Source of the DNA: Eutypa lata
Taxonomy: Eukaryota > Ascomycota > Sordariomycetes > Xylariales > Diatrypaceae
Length of the DNA: 64,000 bases
Direction: 5' to 3'
NCBI GenBank assembly: GCA_022661535.1
Contig: JAKULF010000004.1
Span: 1,364,001-1,428,000 of the forward strand
Shown in pieces: positions 43,560 through 56,077 of the stretch; the first letter of the stretch is position 1; each line of letters starts with the position of its first letter. Below the pieces are notes generated by a model that worked only from the letters and a program-made list of their open reading frames with translations, ran no database searches and was not told the DNA's origin. A program made the position numbers and the translations under genes.

Positions 43560-44588
43560 TTTTACAGCTCTCCAGAAGGACCAAGAACTTGGGATCCTAT
43601 CGAAATAGAAGCGATTACTTCAAGAGATAGAGGAGAAAGAAATGGCGTTCGAATGTTGTCACAATATAAAGGGAGAGAGGAATCCTTGCTATGACAGCGA
43701 CCTCTTTATTTTCTTATGATATAATGTAACGATTGGAAACAATGATGAGATTATGAAGATCAAACAACATTTAACGTCTGACGGCAAAGAAAAAGAAACA
43801 TTCCCCACGGATGTACCTGCCTTCCTTAAACACTAGATCTCGAAGGAGCCCCATAAGCCAAGTACCAAGCAATCGTATCCCTACTAAAGGAAGCTTAGTG
43901 GCCAAACTCTACTCAACATCCCACAGTAACTATGATCTTGGCTCTCTTGGCATCTTTGAAGAGAAGGGGCACATGGTCGGTATTGGGGGGAAATATCCAT
44001 CGAGTTCCAATTTTCTTGCAGGTCAATGTGGCGCACGAACAAACAGGGCTTAATACCGACCTCGCTGCTCTTGTTACTTGGGTTTGTTTCACGGTGTCAA
44101 CCCTCCTCCGTCAGATACCAAACGCTTGGCATTTAGTTATGCATAATTGTGCAAAGAAAGGAATGGCAAAAACAGTCAAGGTACCCATATATTTACTGTA
44201 GACTGATTTTCAGTTTTGTACGATTCCGTTCTAACGCCCGGCTGCCAACAGCGTGTGAGAGCCAGAAATGAATACGATGGTGTAAATATGTAGCTACATA
44301 ATAGATATTGGCGCTGCATTCCCAGGGCAGGCCTAGGGGAGCTGCAATGCCCCTTACCGCCGGAGTCTGACCATAACGGTGCGACGCAACCATAGGCCGT
44401 AGCCGATCATTCAATTATATCTCGTCTTGGCTACTCCTAAGCAATGATGATTACTGATGAATTCTAGGAAACGGGTGGAGGTTTGGGAGAGCATGGGAAA
44501 ACTATATCACTCCTTGGAAGGAAGTGAATATCGTATTCCTGACCTTCATAGGACGCGCTCGGATGATAATGACTCGTTTATAAAAAGA
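43560..44588. promoter_or_regulatory. ENA promoter region and carboxylesterase 3' end
   Basis: About 1.03 kb with no supported gene. Open frames at 43811-44201 (+) and 44193-44414 (-) look random. Confidence 0.45.
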
Positions 44589-46510
44589 CTAAAGTTCTCC
44601 GATATGACTTAAAGGTTGAGGAACCCTTCCGCCGTCATTGTGCATTTGAATATCCATTATCTCCTGTGCAATTTTTTCCCAAAATGAGCAAGTGCTATTC
44701 GTATTCTGATTGTCGTTTGTAAGGTGAAATCCGGAACCCCGTACTTCCATGACTTTAGAGAGTTCATCCTGGCTTCCATCCGCAACCGGCCAGGTCAAAT
44801 GTGGTTTCGAAGGCCCTTCATTTGGATTACCAGAGAGCGCAAACGACGCAAAATAATTCCTATATTCCTGGGAAATCCCATTGCCCAGCAGACCTGCGTA
44901 GATTCCGGCCAGCAATTTAGCTACAGAGTCAACGATCGTTGGTATTTCGACAAGTACCTTGTAAACTATGTCGAAGATTTCTTGTTTGTTGTTCGTGAAT
45001 AGTGGGATCAAGTCGACTGCGTGGAATGCAGATTGAGCCGATGGAAATGAGTATTTCATCATATATGACACCGTCGGATATGACTGGAACAGGTATCTCG
45101 TGTTGCATGTGAAAAATGCATCCTGGATGATAGCAGCGAGGCAGTTACGGAAGTTACTGTGGTACTTTTCAGTGCAGTTGTATTGCTTCCGGATCTCATT
45201 TCTCACGCTCTCTAGATCATCTCCTGGAAGGAACTGGTAGAGATGTTGGTCGAAATCTACTTGGTCGCCGACGTTAGGAGTGAAGAAAAAAGACTCATTA
45301 CTACAGTGAGATATGATAGTAGAATTAACATCTTTCCAGTAATGGCCTAGTTTGAATTTTTGTCAGAGTCAGGCCAACATTCTCTATCCGTCTTTAATAT
45401 AGGGATTAGAGTTTTTGGGCTTACCTTGTGAAAATGCTACCGTGGGAATAGATTTCACCCAATCCCCATCCACTGCTGGGCCTACAGGAAAGAGGCCAGT
45501 CTGCCTGACATTATCAAAAAGCATTTGATTGGCAACTTCCAATTTCTCTAGGGGGGCGTTTCTCAGGCAGTCGATGTCATAATTCCAACCACATCCGCTT
45601 AGATTAGAGAATGTCAGATAAATTGTATCGAGCTCGCCGTTGGGAGAGTTATCCCAGGCCCACTGAAAAGCTGGGCTCTGCACTGCGAATGTCTTGAATA
45701 GGGGGTCCTGTGTGCCATCCTCTCGGATGAGGTGATGCAGAATTGATCCCGCTCCAGCGGACTCGCCCCAGGCGGTAACCCGTGTCTTGTCGCCTTTGAC
45801 TTGGTCGACGTGCTTATGGACCATCTCCAGTAACAGAGCTTGGTCATACAAGCCGGCATTAGGTTGTCCAACTCCAGGAGTTTGCATGTAGTCGCCCGCG
45901 AGCCACCCGAACGCACCGACTCGATAATTTCCTGTAATGAAAATGGTCTGGTAATTGGATGCCTTCAGGATTGACTGTCCGGAGTTTAACGGTCCATTTG
46001 CGTTCTTGCTTCCCGCCACATAGCCTCCCCCGTATATCCAGACAATAACTGGTAAAAGGTCGGACTGATTCGACTGTAAAGCACTGCGAGGAACATAGAT
46101 GTCGCAGAACAGGCAATCCTCAACTGGTTTTTCGTTCTTGTCTTTTGGGTCTCCGAGGCGAAGCTTTCCACCTGGGGGATGTGCCAACTTCGAAATATCC
46201 ACTTGAGGGCAAGCAAAATACTGGTCAGAAGGCTGTATCTCGTCGGAGGTCGTGTCCGGGAGGGCGGAGCGTTTGAAGCGTTTAGGTTCCACCCCGAAAC
46301 GGACATCACGGAAAACATAGATCTACACTTTCATTAGCGAACATGTTCCTTTTAATTGTAATATTAAATGGTTCTTCTTACCATCTCATCATTTTCATGG
46401 ACTGTGGCCTCCCACCAACCCCATGGCAGTTTCAGAATTGGTAGAGATGGCTCTGTCTTAGTTGCGGTAACCAGGGCGAGGAAGAGCAGTACAAATATTT
46501 GGCCAAGCAT
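44589..46510 (-). CDS. Secreted type-B carboxylesterase/lipase
   Basis: Three exons, 46510-46382, 46322-45425 and 45346-44589, give 594 aa, a standard size. A signal peptide is visible at 1-18 (MLGQIFVLLFLALVTA). Family blocks in order: FRDVRFG; EDCLFCDIYVP; the oxyanion-hole region WIYGGGYVAGS; NYRVGAFGWLAG; NAGLYDQALLLEMVHKHV; the nucleophile elbow WGESAGAG with Ser231; and a catalytic His candidate at His451 (SAFHAVDLIPLF). It hydrolyses carboxylic esters outside the cell; the natural substrate is unknown. Multiple NxS/T sites fit secretion. The extended N-terminus with Trp residues (LPWGWWEATV) is less usual. No stop or frameshift. Confidence 0.93.
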
Positions 46511-49500
46511 AATCAGGAAATTATTGTGCCGCGACCACACAAAATACAAACACTCTGCAACAACGCAGGTGAGTGATGTAGAATACGATCCCTCAGGGTT
46601 CCAAAATCGAAATTTTACATCAACATCAAACACCACAATGTTGATAAGGGTGAAAGCTCACTTCGGTACGTCTTAGAATGTATAGAAAGATTGGAAATCG
46701 AGAGTGATATGTAAGAAGTATAGTTAAGAGTACATATTACATATGATTGAAGGCAAGGTTGTGAGTGTGGTTATTAGGGAATATTTGAGGACAAGATTAT
46801 ATTTGGATGAAGCCTACTTAAGGAAATTTATCAAGGCACTTGTCCATTCATAACGGTTATACAACAGGACCTCCCTGGCGAGCAGCAGGAATTCCCAGCC
46901 AGTGAATATTCACGAAGAATCATTTTGTGGCCAGATCAATTTTGGGATGGTGCCAATCTAAAGCTGGTGGCGAGCTACACATACACCTAAGTGCAAAATC
47001 AATATCGGCATATATCAATATTACTGTGAGCACACAGGGAAAGCCATTCATATGCATTTATTAACGAGCTGTGAGAGTCTTTTACTAGGATGGTAACCAC
47101 ACGCGTACGCCCTAGCAGAAGAACAATTGAATGCCGCCATTATGACCCTCCCAAGCTGCCGTTGGGACAAGATGCAAGAGACTATGACAGAACACCTTGA
47201 GGTCCCTTTTTGGCTGCTACATTGTTGTACGAAGTATGTCCTGTTCAGTGTGATACAACCCCGCATCCTGGACTTCATAGGTACCTATATAACCCGGTGT
47301 TACGCAAAACCTCCCCTAAACCAACACACTTCTTGTTACTTGTCTCATCCGCTTTACCCGGTTGGTTTTGGTACTATGTCACGCCCGCTTTTGATCACTA
47401 CAGCCTTTGTGTTATTCAAGTGAGTTCAAATATTTCAATATTTCACAGCATTCGCATGGTCCTGTTTGAGCTGATATTGGTCGTTGAGTAATTTGCATAC
47501 GACGGTAATCATTATTAATTCACACTTCACATATTTCCCTTGCCACAAGAAGTATTGAAAGGAAAGTCCTGATTAAATCTCTTTTTATTTTATGTCTTTT
47601 TAAGCGTTGAGGAGGATACGGGTATTCGTGCAATAAGCTTTAGGAGTAAATCTTAGAGAACTGCAGAATTCGTTTCCTACTGGCAGGCGCAGCTGGGCAT
47701 CATTTTGCGAAGGGGGCACTCAAACAAAGTCCCCCGGCCTTGGAATTCCTTCTCTCTGAAGCCAACATTAGAATATTGTACAGGTTCCTGAGCAGAGGCC
47801 GATTGTCTCCCTAGAAGGTGGAACCGACGACGGTGACCGACCCGACCTTTTTCATTGCTTTGAGACATGCTGCATTGGTTGCCCGAAGACCGTCTGAACG
47901 TCAGGCAGGCCCTATCACATCGATGGCTATCTGGGCATTCTTGAGATGCTATCGTAAACAGGGGGGCTATGATTGTGACGGGCCCTAGATTGGAGTATTA
48001 TTGTGTAAGGGCTGATGATACAAGGGCGGCTTCATCCGTCTATTACGGTTTTCTAACGGGGTATGTTATGAAATATTTATGCACACTCGTGTTGAACTGG
48101 GGCATGACTTTGTACGACTCATGCCAAACAGTATGCTTCAGGTACGTACTCCACTGGGGCTCGATGAGGTAAAACCCATCACAGCGGTTCGTAGCCAAGA
48201 CACTGACTAGCTGTTGTCTGCCGCATAGCTAATCCGATCGATTTCTGGTCATGGATGGAGCTGTGGACCCACGGGGGGTAGCGGGGGCCATCCGCCGGTT
48301 AAGGAGGTTGGTGGTTGGCAAAAGTCGGAGATCGGTTTTCGATGTGATACCCCACCACCGCTTCGCACAAGCGAACCTCATACTGCAGTTTCGTTTCCTA
48401 CTACGTACAAGATCTCGATAATGAACGAAAACTAACCATGAGAAACGGGGCCGATGTGGGGGTTCTATAAATTCCAAGACACTAATTCCCAGTCAGCCAA
48501 GAACAGTATCACGGCACGTGCCCACGATTCCGATTAACATAGGCTACTATAGGGGATATCTCTGCATACGCTTTGATGCGCTAGAAGAGCCGCACACTAA
48601 TTGGTCCCGGATCCCTGTAGTCATACATATAAAAAAGGTGATTTATGTGTTTACTCAGTATAATGTCGGTGTGAAATCTACTAAACGATCCGTCATAGCC
48701 GGGCCTCTCGTTCTTGGCGTCTTGGTAGGTATCTTGGCGAGCTTGACCAGCCACAAGCGCAAATATAAAGTGATGAGGCGGTGTTCCTTGAACCTCGATA
48801 CCATTTGTTGGTAGCTCCTATATCTGCTGACTACAGTAATTCACAAGGTATATACTTCGTACGTGAAGTAGGATTTCACTTCTGGAGAAACAACAGTCCC
48901 CCGTATAGTTGGTAAAGCATCCTAGTATTACATTGTATTATGATTCGCATTAGAATTCCGATATCTACGTCATCCCGTCCCTGAACAAACAAGTTGAGTC
49001 ATGGTGGCTGGTAGTGGTTTCAATCATCAGTAACTCAACAAATTATCGACCAGTGATAGTCAGGGACTGGTTACATCGCCACGATCCTCGCCAAGCTCAT
49101 AGATTAGCTTGTTTCATGGGTCACAATAACTAGCCGGGGTAACACTAAAGCTTATACGACGTACATAGGTTGAAAGCTAACTGCCGTTATCGTCCTCATG
49201 GACAGCAAACCCATGACGTTTGAAATGGTAGGCTAAAATTCTCCTAATTATAGCACGGCTTCTAAGACTACCGGGAAGGCAACTGGCCGATTTGAAACAT
49301 CATCATGGCTTTGCTAGATCGGAAACTCTTATCATCTGTTAATAGTTAGGCCATCATACTAGGTGTCAGATGCCGTAGGCGAGCCGTTTCGTGGGGTTGG
49401 GGTTGGGGTAATGTAGCAGCAAATGCTGAGTTCACAGGTAAATTAAAAATATATATCTTTCAAAACATACATTGGTGTAAGAACTCCGGGGCACGCTATC

Positions 49501-52500
49501 AATGTGCTAGATCTACATATACATGGAAGGCAGAGATCGATTCCCGTTAATCCAAAGCCATATATTGCTATCTACCGTCTATATTCCATCATATTCGTGT
49601 TTTCTACAGTTTGCGTCACTTACTTTGTTTACGTTTCAATCAATAATCATCCCAAGTACTAGTTACCAAGTATACATTAAGCTCCGACTTTGTTGCAGTG
49701 CCCCTTAGAGATTGGACACCTGTATCGAGCCCACCGCTTAGGCCTGTCGACATATATCTAACCTGAAGCAGCAACCTGACTTTTGTCACGGCACTAAGTA
49801 GAGGGCTCGGTTTATTAACGTCGTGACAACTTTATCTGATGTTATAAAGTCTAACACAACCAAGCTATCAGGTGTTTACATACTTGTCTTACCCAATTTA
49901 TAGAACTCTTGTATAAATACCTGAGTAAGTGTCATGCAGTTGTCCTTGATATCTGCCTCTTAGGTCCACCTATCACACAGACTGATCTAGGTGAGGTTTA
50001 TATGACTTATATCTGAAAGGGTAATTACCTCGGGATATTTAGTTCTACCAAGTTGAACCGTAAAGGTTCTATATGTGTGGGATGATCTTCGAAAGTAGGG
50101 TCTTCCTGTTATGTGAGCTTACCAAAGAAATCGTGATATAGGAGGCTCTTTTGTGGAATACTACTTGTTTAACTTGGCGTGCCTTTTTCTACATCTGCTT
50201 AGAAATAAGATATCATTTAATCAATAAGATTATGTGAGCCTGGTACCCTACTTGACAGAAGCAAATGAGCATAGGAGAGATAGTCCGCTTTGATTGTGCT
50301 ATCCAGTACTTGTCTCTGTTTACATGTCCAGCATTCTTGAACTTCAGTAAATATCAAAATCAAATTGTCGAAGTCACACTTGGGTGATAGTAACGGGCGT
50401 TGTCAACGTTCATGTGAACCTCGTAACGAGCATTAGGACCTGCTTTCCACTTTTCGTATGCAGGTCTGCCTTGTCCTATTCTTCTTCTTATCACATTTTA
50501 GCACACAAATCCCAATCGCTATTAACGAGGCGCCCAAGAATAGCTGGTAAGAGTCTCCATTGCACATTGTGATAGCCCGCCTCGGGACTGTAGGTCGATC
50601 ACGGCACGAACCTTGGTCAAATTACTCCTCCCTTCAGTCTGTCTTTCCGGGACAATTTTAGTAACTAGCATCTGTAGATATTCATAGCTATCGAGGATCA
50701 AGATGTTAGAAAGCAATACCGTACAATATGGATAGCTTGCTGCATAAATATGGAAGTCAGCGTTGAAATTTTGGTCCCAAACGGTTGTCACTGAGACGGG
50801 TTGATCGCCACACACTTTTAAGCGATTCATCAACCTTGCTCTCTGTTTCAAAGCAACAGCGCCGCATTAAAGTAATCTTTATGTTAAGACGGGGTCGACT
50901 AAGTAATACTGTGTGGTGCGGTATAAGCTCTCTATAGTGATTTCTATGTCTATCCACGGAATTGCCACAAGGCAGTGTGACAAAGCTAACCATCTTTGAC
51001 AACTATCAACGCTGGTAGGATAACCATTTTCAGGGAGCTTAGCTAATAGAATTTATAGGATTTCTCGAATTCTAGCACGTAGTAATACGTACTTATATCA
51101 CTCTGCATTATGGCCATACCGCGGATATAGTTATCACAATAACAGACCCCTGGTCTAGGTGGTGGAGTAACTTCACCGAGCCCTATAAGGATGGGAACAG
51201 TCCCCATAGTCCTAGGTGATCCTTCTTCCCCCTTTCTTTCTTAGAGATCTAGCAGAGCGAATAAAAGGGCATTTCTGATGTGATAATAGTACTAGTGATC
51301 TACTGTCCCTGGCTATGGAACTCGGATTCAGTCAGATAATTATCATTTCCTTCTTAGTATCCTATGCTTCGATACGATCAGTTATAATGTAATAAAAGGC
51401 TGTCTGGCAACTAGTAAAACTCGTGATTAGGGGGAGGCAGGCTATTTTCAGATAGAATTAAAGATACGAAATAATGGGAAAACTGAAGGTTGAGAGACCG
51501 TACATAAGGCCGAATACGGCCCTACCGAAATGCTGTATAGCCTCTAGTCTTGTCAATACTACATATATATATAGTCAAATCATGTTCTAGATAGAGCTGT
51601 TACAGTGCCAGCATATTTCTGGGCACAGAGAAAAGGAGTAGTAAGTATTACAAATGGTTCGTCTGGGTGAATTATGTGTAGGGACTTTATATAGACCATG
51701 AATGTTATGTGAGTCGGGAAAAGTGGCCACCATCATTACTCATTCAAGTCATGATGAATAATACCTAATGTTAAGGCTCTTGAGTAATTATCATCATATA
51801 AACCGGCCGCTATAAAACCTGCCAGATGCAGTTTAGACTAGCACCGATCCTCTTCTTGTGTCAGGAAGATGTGTGTCACAGAGTGATAGGTAGGAACAGA
51901 GCTTATGTGTAGGATAGAAGGACCAGTGCCTACGCCTCTTACTATCGGGGGTAGACATCATTTTATATAATACCCTCTGGTGCCTATTAGCTATTGATAA
52001 GAAGGATCAAGTATTTGCTCTGACGTCTTCTGTGCTTCTAACTTAGGAAGAAAAAGAAAAGAAAATCTTGTATATGTATGATTTCTACAACAATATATCG
52101 CAGCACAGCTTACCAGAGAAAACGCATTGGTGAGGTACACCAAATATCTAAAGCGACACAGAACAAACATCTCAAAATTCGTTGCACGGCGCTGGGGAAT
52201 TTATAGTTGATTTCTGGCAGAATTCGCGTGTTTCCAAGAGCGTAAAATCAGTATATCTAACTTTACATTTCTTCGCAAGCACTTCATGCTACTGTTCATA
52301 CTGCTTAAGTATTATTATATGGTCCCTAGATAGTTAGGTCAACAAAGATTTCTGCAGACCAGATAACGCCATAATCTGCGCAGGGAAGCACAGTGGGTTC
52401 ATAGATATCTAATTATAAAAATATTCCGTACGACATTGAGTTGCATTTTTTATATTAGGCTAGGTGGATAAATGCATGCCAGCTACCCGCATCAGTAATT

Positions 52501-53201
52501 GATGTACGGTTGCCTAAGTATAATCTGCTGATCGACGTTATCACGCAATTCTTGCCTTTCCGTTCAGAGAAGAAAACCTGGAAGTTACCGTTAAGAGGAT
52601 ATTAGCTACATCGTTCAGTGATGCTCGGTATTCTGCAGCGCTGGAATACCTGAAAGAAAAGATAGGAATGATAAATGAACACTGCCTAGTTATATTTCAC
52701 TAAACAATACTTATTTAACCTTACGGGTGAGGAAGGTCAACATAAAGACGTCATATTCAAATATGTAGAGGTAAATAGGTTGATTGTCTAAATCGGCAAA
52801 TTCCGAGGATGGATAGATCCGTGAGCTATACCATGCAGGTCCAGGGGGTGGATCATTAAGATTTGCCCCCATCTTCAAAGCGCCTTCCTATAATAGCATC
52901 ACTTCACTTAATCTTAGAAGCTGAACAGCGAACATTGTGGATGACTGGAGGATATCGTACTGAGGTCCCACAATGTAAAAGGTCCAAGACAGGGGTACAT
53001 TACGTACAGCCACGAAGGGGATTCTCGTAGGGCTAGTTAGTTATTAAGGGGAAGAAGAAGATCAAAGATTTTAGATTTAAGAACACCAAGTCGCTCCCAG
53101 AAGACGTCGCATTGTCTACGACATGTCTTGACCCTCCCACCCCAAGTCTTCCGTCCCCAACGATATTCTCTCACGGGCTCTAAATCTCAGTCAACATCGC
53201 G
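46511..53201. other. 6.7-kb gene-poor region with repeat R2
   Basis: No gene I can support. Open frames are short, overlap on both strands and have no domain content (for example 47127-47423, 48518-48814, 50522-50851). Base composition is moderate rather than RIP-saturated. It holds the R2 repeat at 51136-51285. It may contain fully decayed genes or elements beyond visual recognition. Confidence 0.6.
51136..51285. repeat. Dispersed repeat R2 (about 150 bp)
   Basis: Second copy of the repeat at 30507-30658, in the same orientation, with scattered substitutions and small indels. Confidence 0.75.
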
Positions 53202-54135
53202 ATGAAAGCCTTCACTACCACAATCGCGGGCCTCGGTCTCGCTGCCACGGGCGCGCTGGCCCAGAGCTCTCCGCCGCCGCAGCTCCCCGAGATCAGCATG
53301 ATCAAATCGACGGCGTCCAACCAATGCGCGCCGGGTAGTACTATCAACGTCGACATACAGCCGGAGACGCTGGAGTTCAAGCTGCCGGCGATGTTCTTCG
53401 GCACGACAGGTCACGGTCGGACCGACGAAGTGACCCTCTGCGACATCAACGTCGAGTTTACCTCGTGGTGGTACCAGTACCGCGTCGCCATCAAGGACGT
53501 GACCTACAGCGGCCGCCTAAACCTGACCAACGACGTGCAGCTCTACCAGCTCCAGGCCAAGGCCAACTTCCAGTACATCCATCTCGAGAATGGTGCCCCC
53601 ATCGTTCAGCCCGAGGTCAGGAATCTGTCTACGGCTGTTATGGTGAGTCCGGGAAATCTTGTTAACCCGATTACTTTATTCAAGACCTTATGGATCATGG
53701 TCAGAGAGTACTAATAGTTTTGTGCAGATCGACAATGTCGAGCAAACTGCCATTGGAGGTGACGGCGACTTCCTCGACGACTTCGAGGTGAAGGGCGAAG
53801 TTGATGAGTTGGTATGGTCGCCATGCTTCGACGGCGGCGAGGGCGAGGGCTCCGACCAGACGCAGATTCAATTCCAGTTTTACGGGAAAACAAGCGATGA
53901 CGGGGACAAGGGTGAAGGCCAGTTCGTCGATGGCGGGTTGACGGTCAAATTCGGTCTTGCTTGGGAGGAGTGCTCTCCCAACTCGAGCGTCAAGCACGCT
54001 TGGGGTGAGTCGAGAATCGATGACTGGGAGACTTGCACATACCAGGATACCACAAGCAATCAGACCTCCAGGGGTATTGCTCGTGACATAGGTCTAAGAC
54101 ACGGACTTGGTGTCCGGGCTAGCCATCGCCACTGA
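53202..54135 (+). CDS. Secreted protein, probably DUF4360 family
   Basis: Two exons, 53202-53642 and 53728-54135 (85-bp intron with CTAAT branch), give 282 aa. The N-terminus is a clear signal peptide (MKAFTTTIAGLGLAATGALA). The mature part has NQCAPGSTINVDI, then CDINVEF, then WWYQYRVAIKDVTYSGRLNL, a pattern that fits DUF4360, a family of small secreted fungal proteins of unknown role. The second exon adds an acidic linker, a FYGKTSDDG stretch and Cys-bearing blocks (WEECSPN, WETCTYQ). It is isolated in gene-poor DNA and GC-rich relative to its surroundings, which fits a retained gene. Candidate effector-like secreted protein; family call is moderate. Confidence 0.82.
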
Positions 54136-55411
54136 GAGTAGCTACGAGTTGTTCCCTCACAAATGTAGTACAGTGTAAATAGAAACACAGTTGGTACATA
54201 GGTTGGCGTAGGGAACCCTCAGTCCTATTATAAGCTAGGTTATCCGCAGGGTGTCCAGATCGTATTATGTATAATAGCATATAAAGCCAATCCTAATACC
54301 AACCCTAATACTCACATTACTGCGGCGGGGTTCAAGTCAGCGAGGATTCCAGCTCCGTCGTAAGTAAAACCTGATAGTTGAACACTTATTGGAACAATAT
54401 TGAGCATGCTTCGTAAGAGGGGATGCTCGTAGAGAACATCCATCCTCGTCGTAATTGTTGTCTCTACAACCCTGTAATTGCAGTTAATTAATCTTATAGT
54501 TAACATAATATTTGCGATACAAGTTAGATTCTATCCCATATATTACCCAAGAACCATACCAACACTATGCCAAAGACATTCATCAATAGCAATTATACGC
54601 ATAGCTTTGATGCATGCAGGCTATGAAAATAAACCAACATAGTAAACCTCATTATATATGACACCGTGCGTGCTTCTTTATAATATTCTGTGATGTCTGC
54701 TCCTTAAAAACAAGGATATGAGCTTCGTATTTTTCGAAATCGAAATCTACATATGAAGCCCTGGTACTGTCCTCAAGCCCCAACTGATACTTAGACTCTT
54801 TACCTTTCTGTTGTCCATGGTTATGCAACTAAACAGGCTTGTGGTTCTCAGTATGGCATTGTTAATATAAGATTCAATAGGGGTTTGAGTGTACTAAAGG
54901 TGAATATCGACTGTTCAAGGGTAATCTGGTATTGCATCAAGAACATAGGCTATTCGACTTTTCATAACATTTTCGCGCCCTTGCCGTATTAATCGCCTAG
55001 CGGGCAACACTGAAGGTTGGTCACATATTTCCTGGGTAGGCCTCCTAGAGGATATTCGATCAAGGATCCATTTCCCAGTGAACTGCGGTAGAGGTACTAG
55101 CGAGAGGTTCCAGGGAGCTGTCTAAAGCACAATTTCAGAGTTGAGACCTTCAGGCCAGTCCCATGAATACAGTGTTGTCTAAGAACTAAAGGACAATGTA
55201 TATTATTCCTGCCTATCTTACAACGAAGTCACTGACTTGGTATAGCTAAAGATACGCGGTTATAAATAGACAATAGGCGACCCCTTTCCCATATAATCAG
55301 CAAGCTTCCTTGAACCTTCATTGTTCGCTCCAAAGACAAGAAAAGAACAGACTAACAAAGAACAATAGAATACCTAAGTACTTTCCATCCATCACAAGAC
55401 AAAACAAAGAG
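54136..55411. other. Intergenic spacer
   Basis: No gene seen. AT-rich with no clear repeat. Confidence 0.5.
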
Positions 55412-56077
55412 ATGGCAGACATCAGGGAATCCAAGGACGACTTCAGTCTCCTCCGAGTACCGCAATCCTTCCATTCCAGCGCCGTCGCCTTCGGGGAGCA
55501 GTACTTCGACCCTCGCGGCAGCGACTGAAAGACATACCACGTGATGGCAAGCCCCCGCACGGGTCGGCCGTGGGTACAACTTCATACGTACACGGTACCC
55601 ATACCACAGCAGTCATACCTAAACTAATGCCATACGCCGAGCTCACAGTCGGGGCAGAAATCAACACCCCGCGACTGACGGAGATGCGAGGCCGCGAGAC
55701 GATTGCGGCCAACATCCGGGCCGAAGGCGGCGAGGACTTCCTGAAGACAGTGAGTGTGCTGGCTCGGCGGCAATCTCATCGTCAATGGTTACGCGAACGA
55801 GTCCATCCGGCGCGTGTTCGAGCGCGGCGGCAGCCTCCGCGAAGGCGTCGCCGTTGAGATCACGCCGGATGACGGGCCAGCCTTCGCCGCGTGTGTCGAG
55901 GGAAACCCGTTCGGGAGGGGCCTTGTGAGCCTTCTTCTGAAGCACCATGCCGAAGAGTCAGGCGGTGCTTTCGTTAAGCGCCTCATCTTCATTTCTGGGG
56001 AGGGCTTGTCCGGCTATCATAAATTCAGCATCATTGTCGAGCTCGGACGGCGGCTGGTTAGTTCTTCGCCGGGTTAA
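55412..56077 (+). pseudogene. Broken gene of unknown family
   Basis: GC-rich, protein-like sequence in shifting frames. Frame 2 from ATG 55412 encodes SFHSSAVAFGEQYFDPRGSD, then TGA at 55526-55528. It continues in the same frame as KTYHVMASPRTGRP, as if Trp had become stop. A frame 1 block (about 55645-55750: ETIAANIRAEGGEDFLKT) runs into a frame 2 block from about 55754 (GGNLIVNGYANESIRRVFER, ending at TAA 56075-56077). A possible intron ending in CTCACAG near 55646 does not restore one frame. I do not recognise the family. It could instead be a gene whose splicing I have not solved. Confidence 0.5.

Noticed and set aside
35901..46510. Secondary-metabolite biosynthetic cluster
   Set aside because: Oxidoreductases and an esterase are present, but no backbone synthase, pathway regulator or dedicated transporter; the ENA pump is a salt ATPase.
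48518..48814. 98-aa plus-strand frame with one hydrophobic segment
   Set aside because: Isolated, no signal peptide or family resemblance, in DNA with similar random frames.
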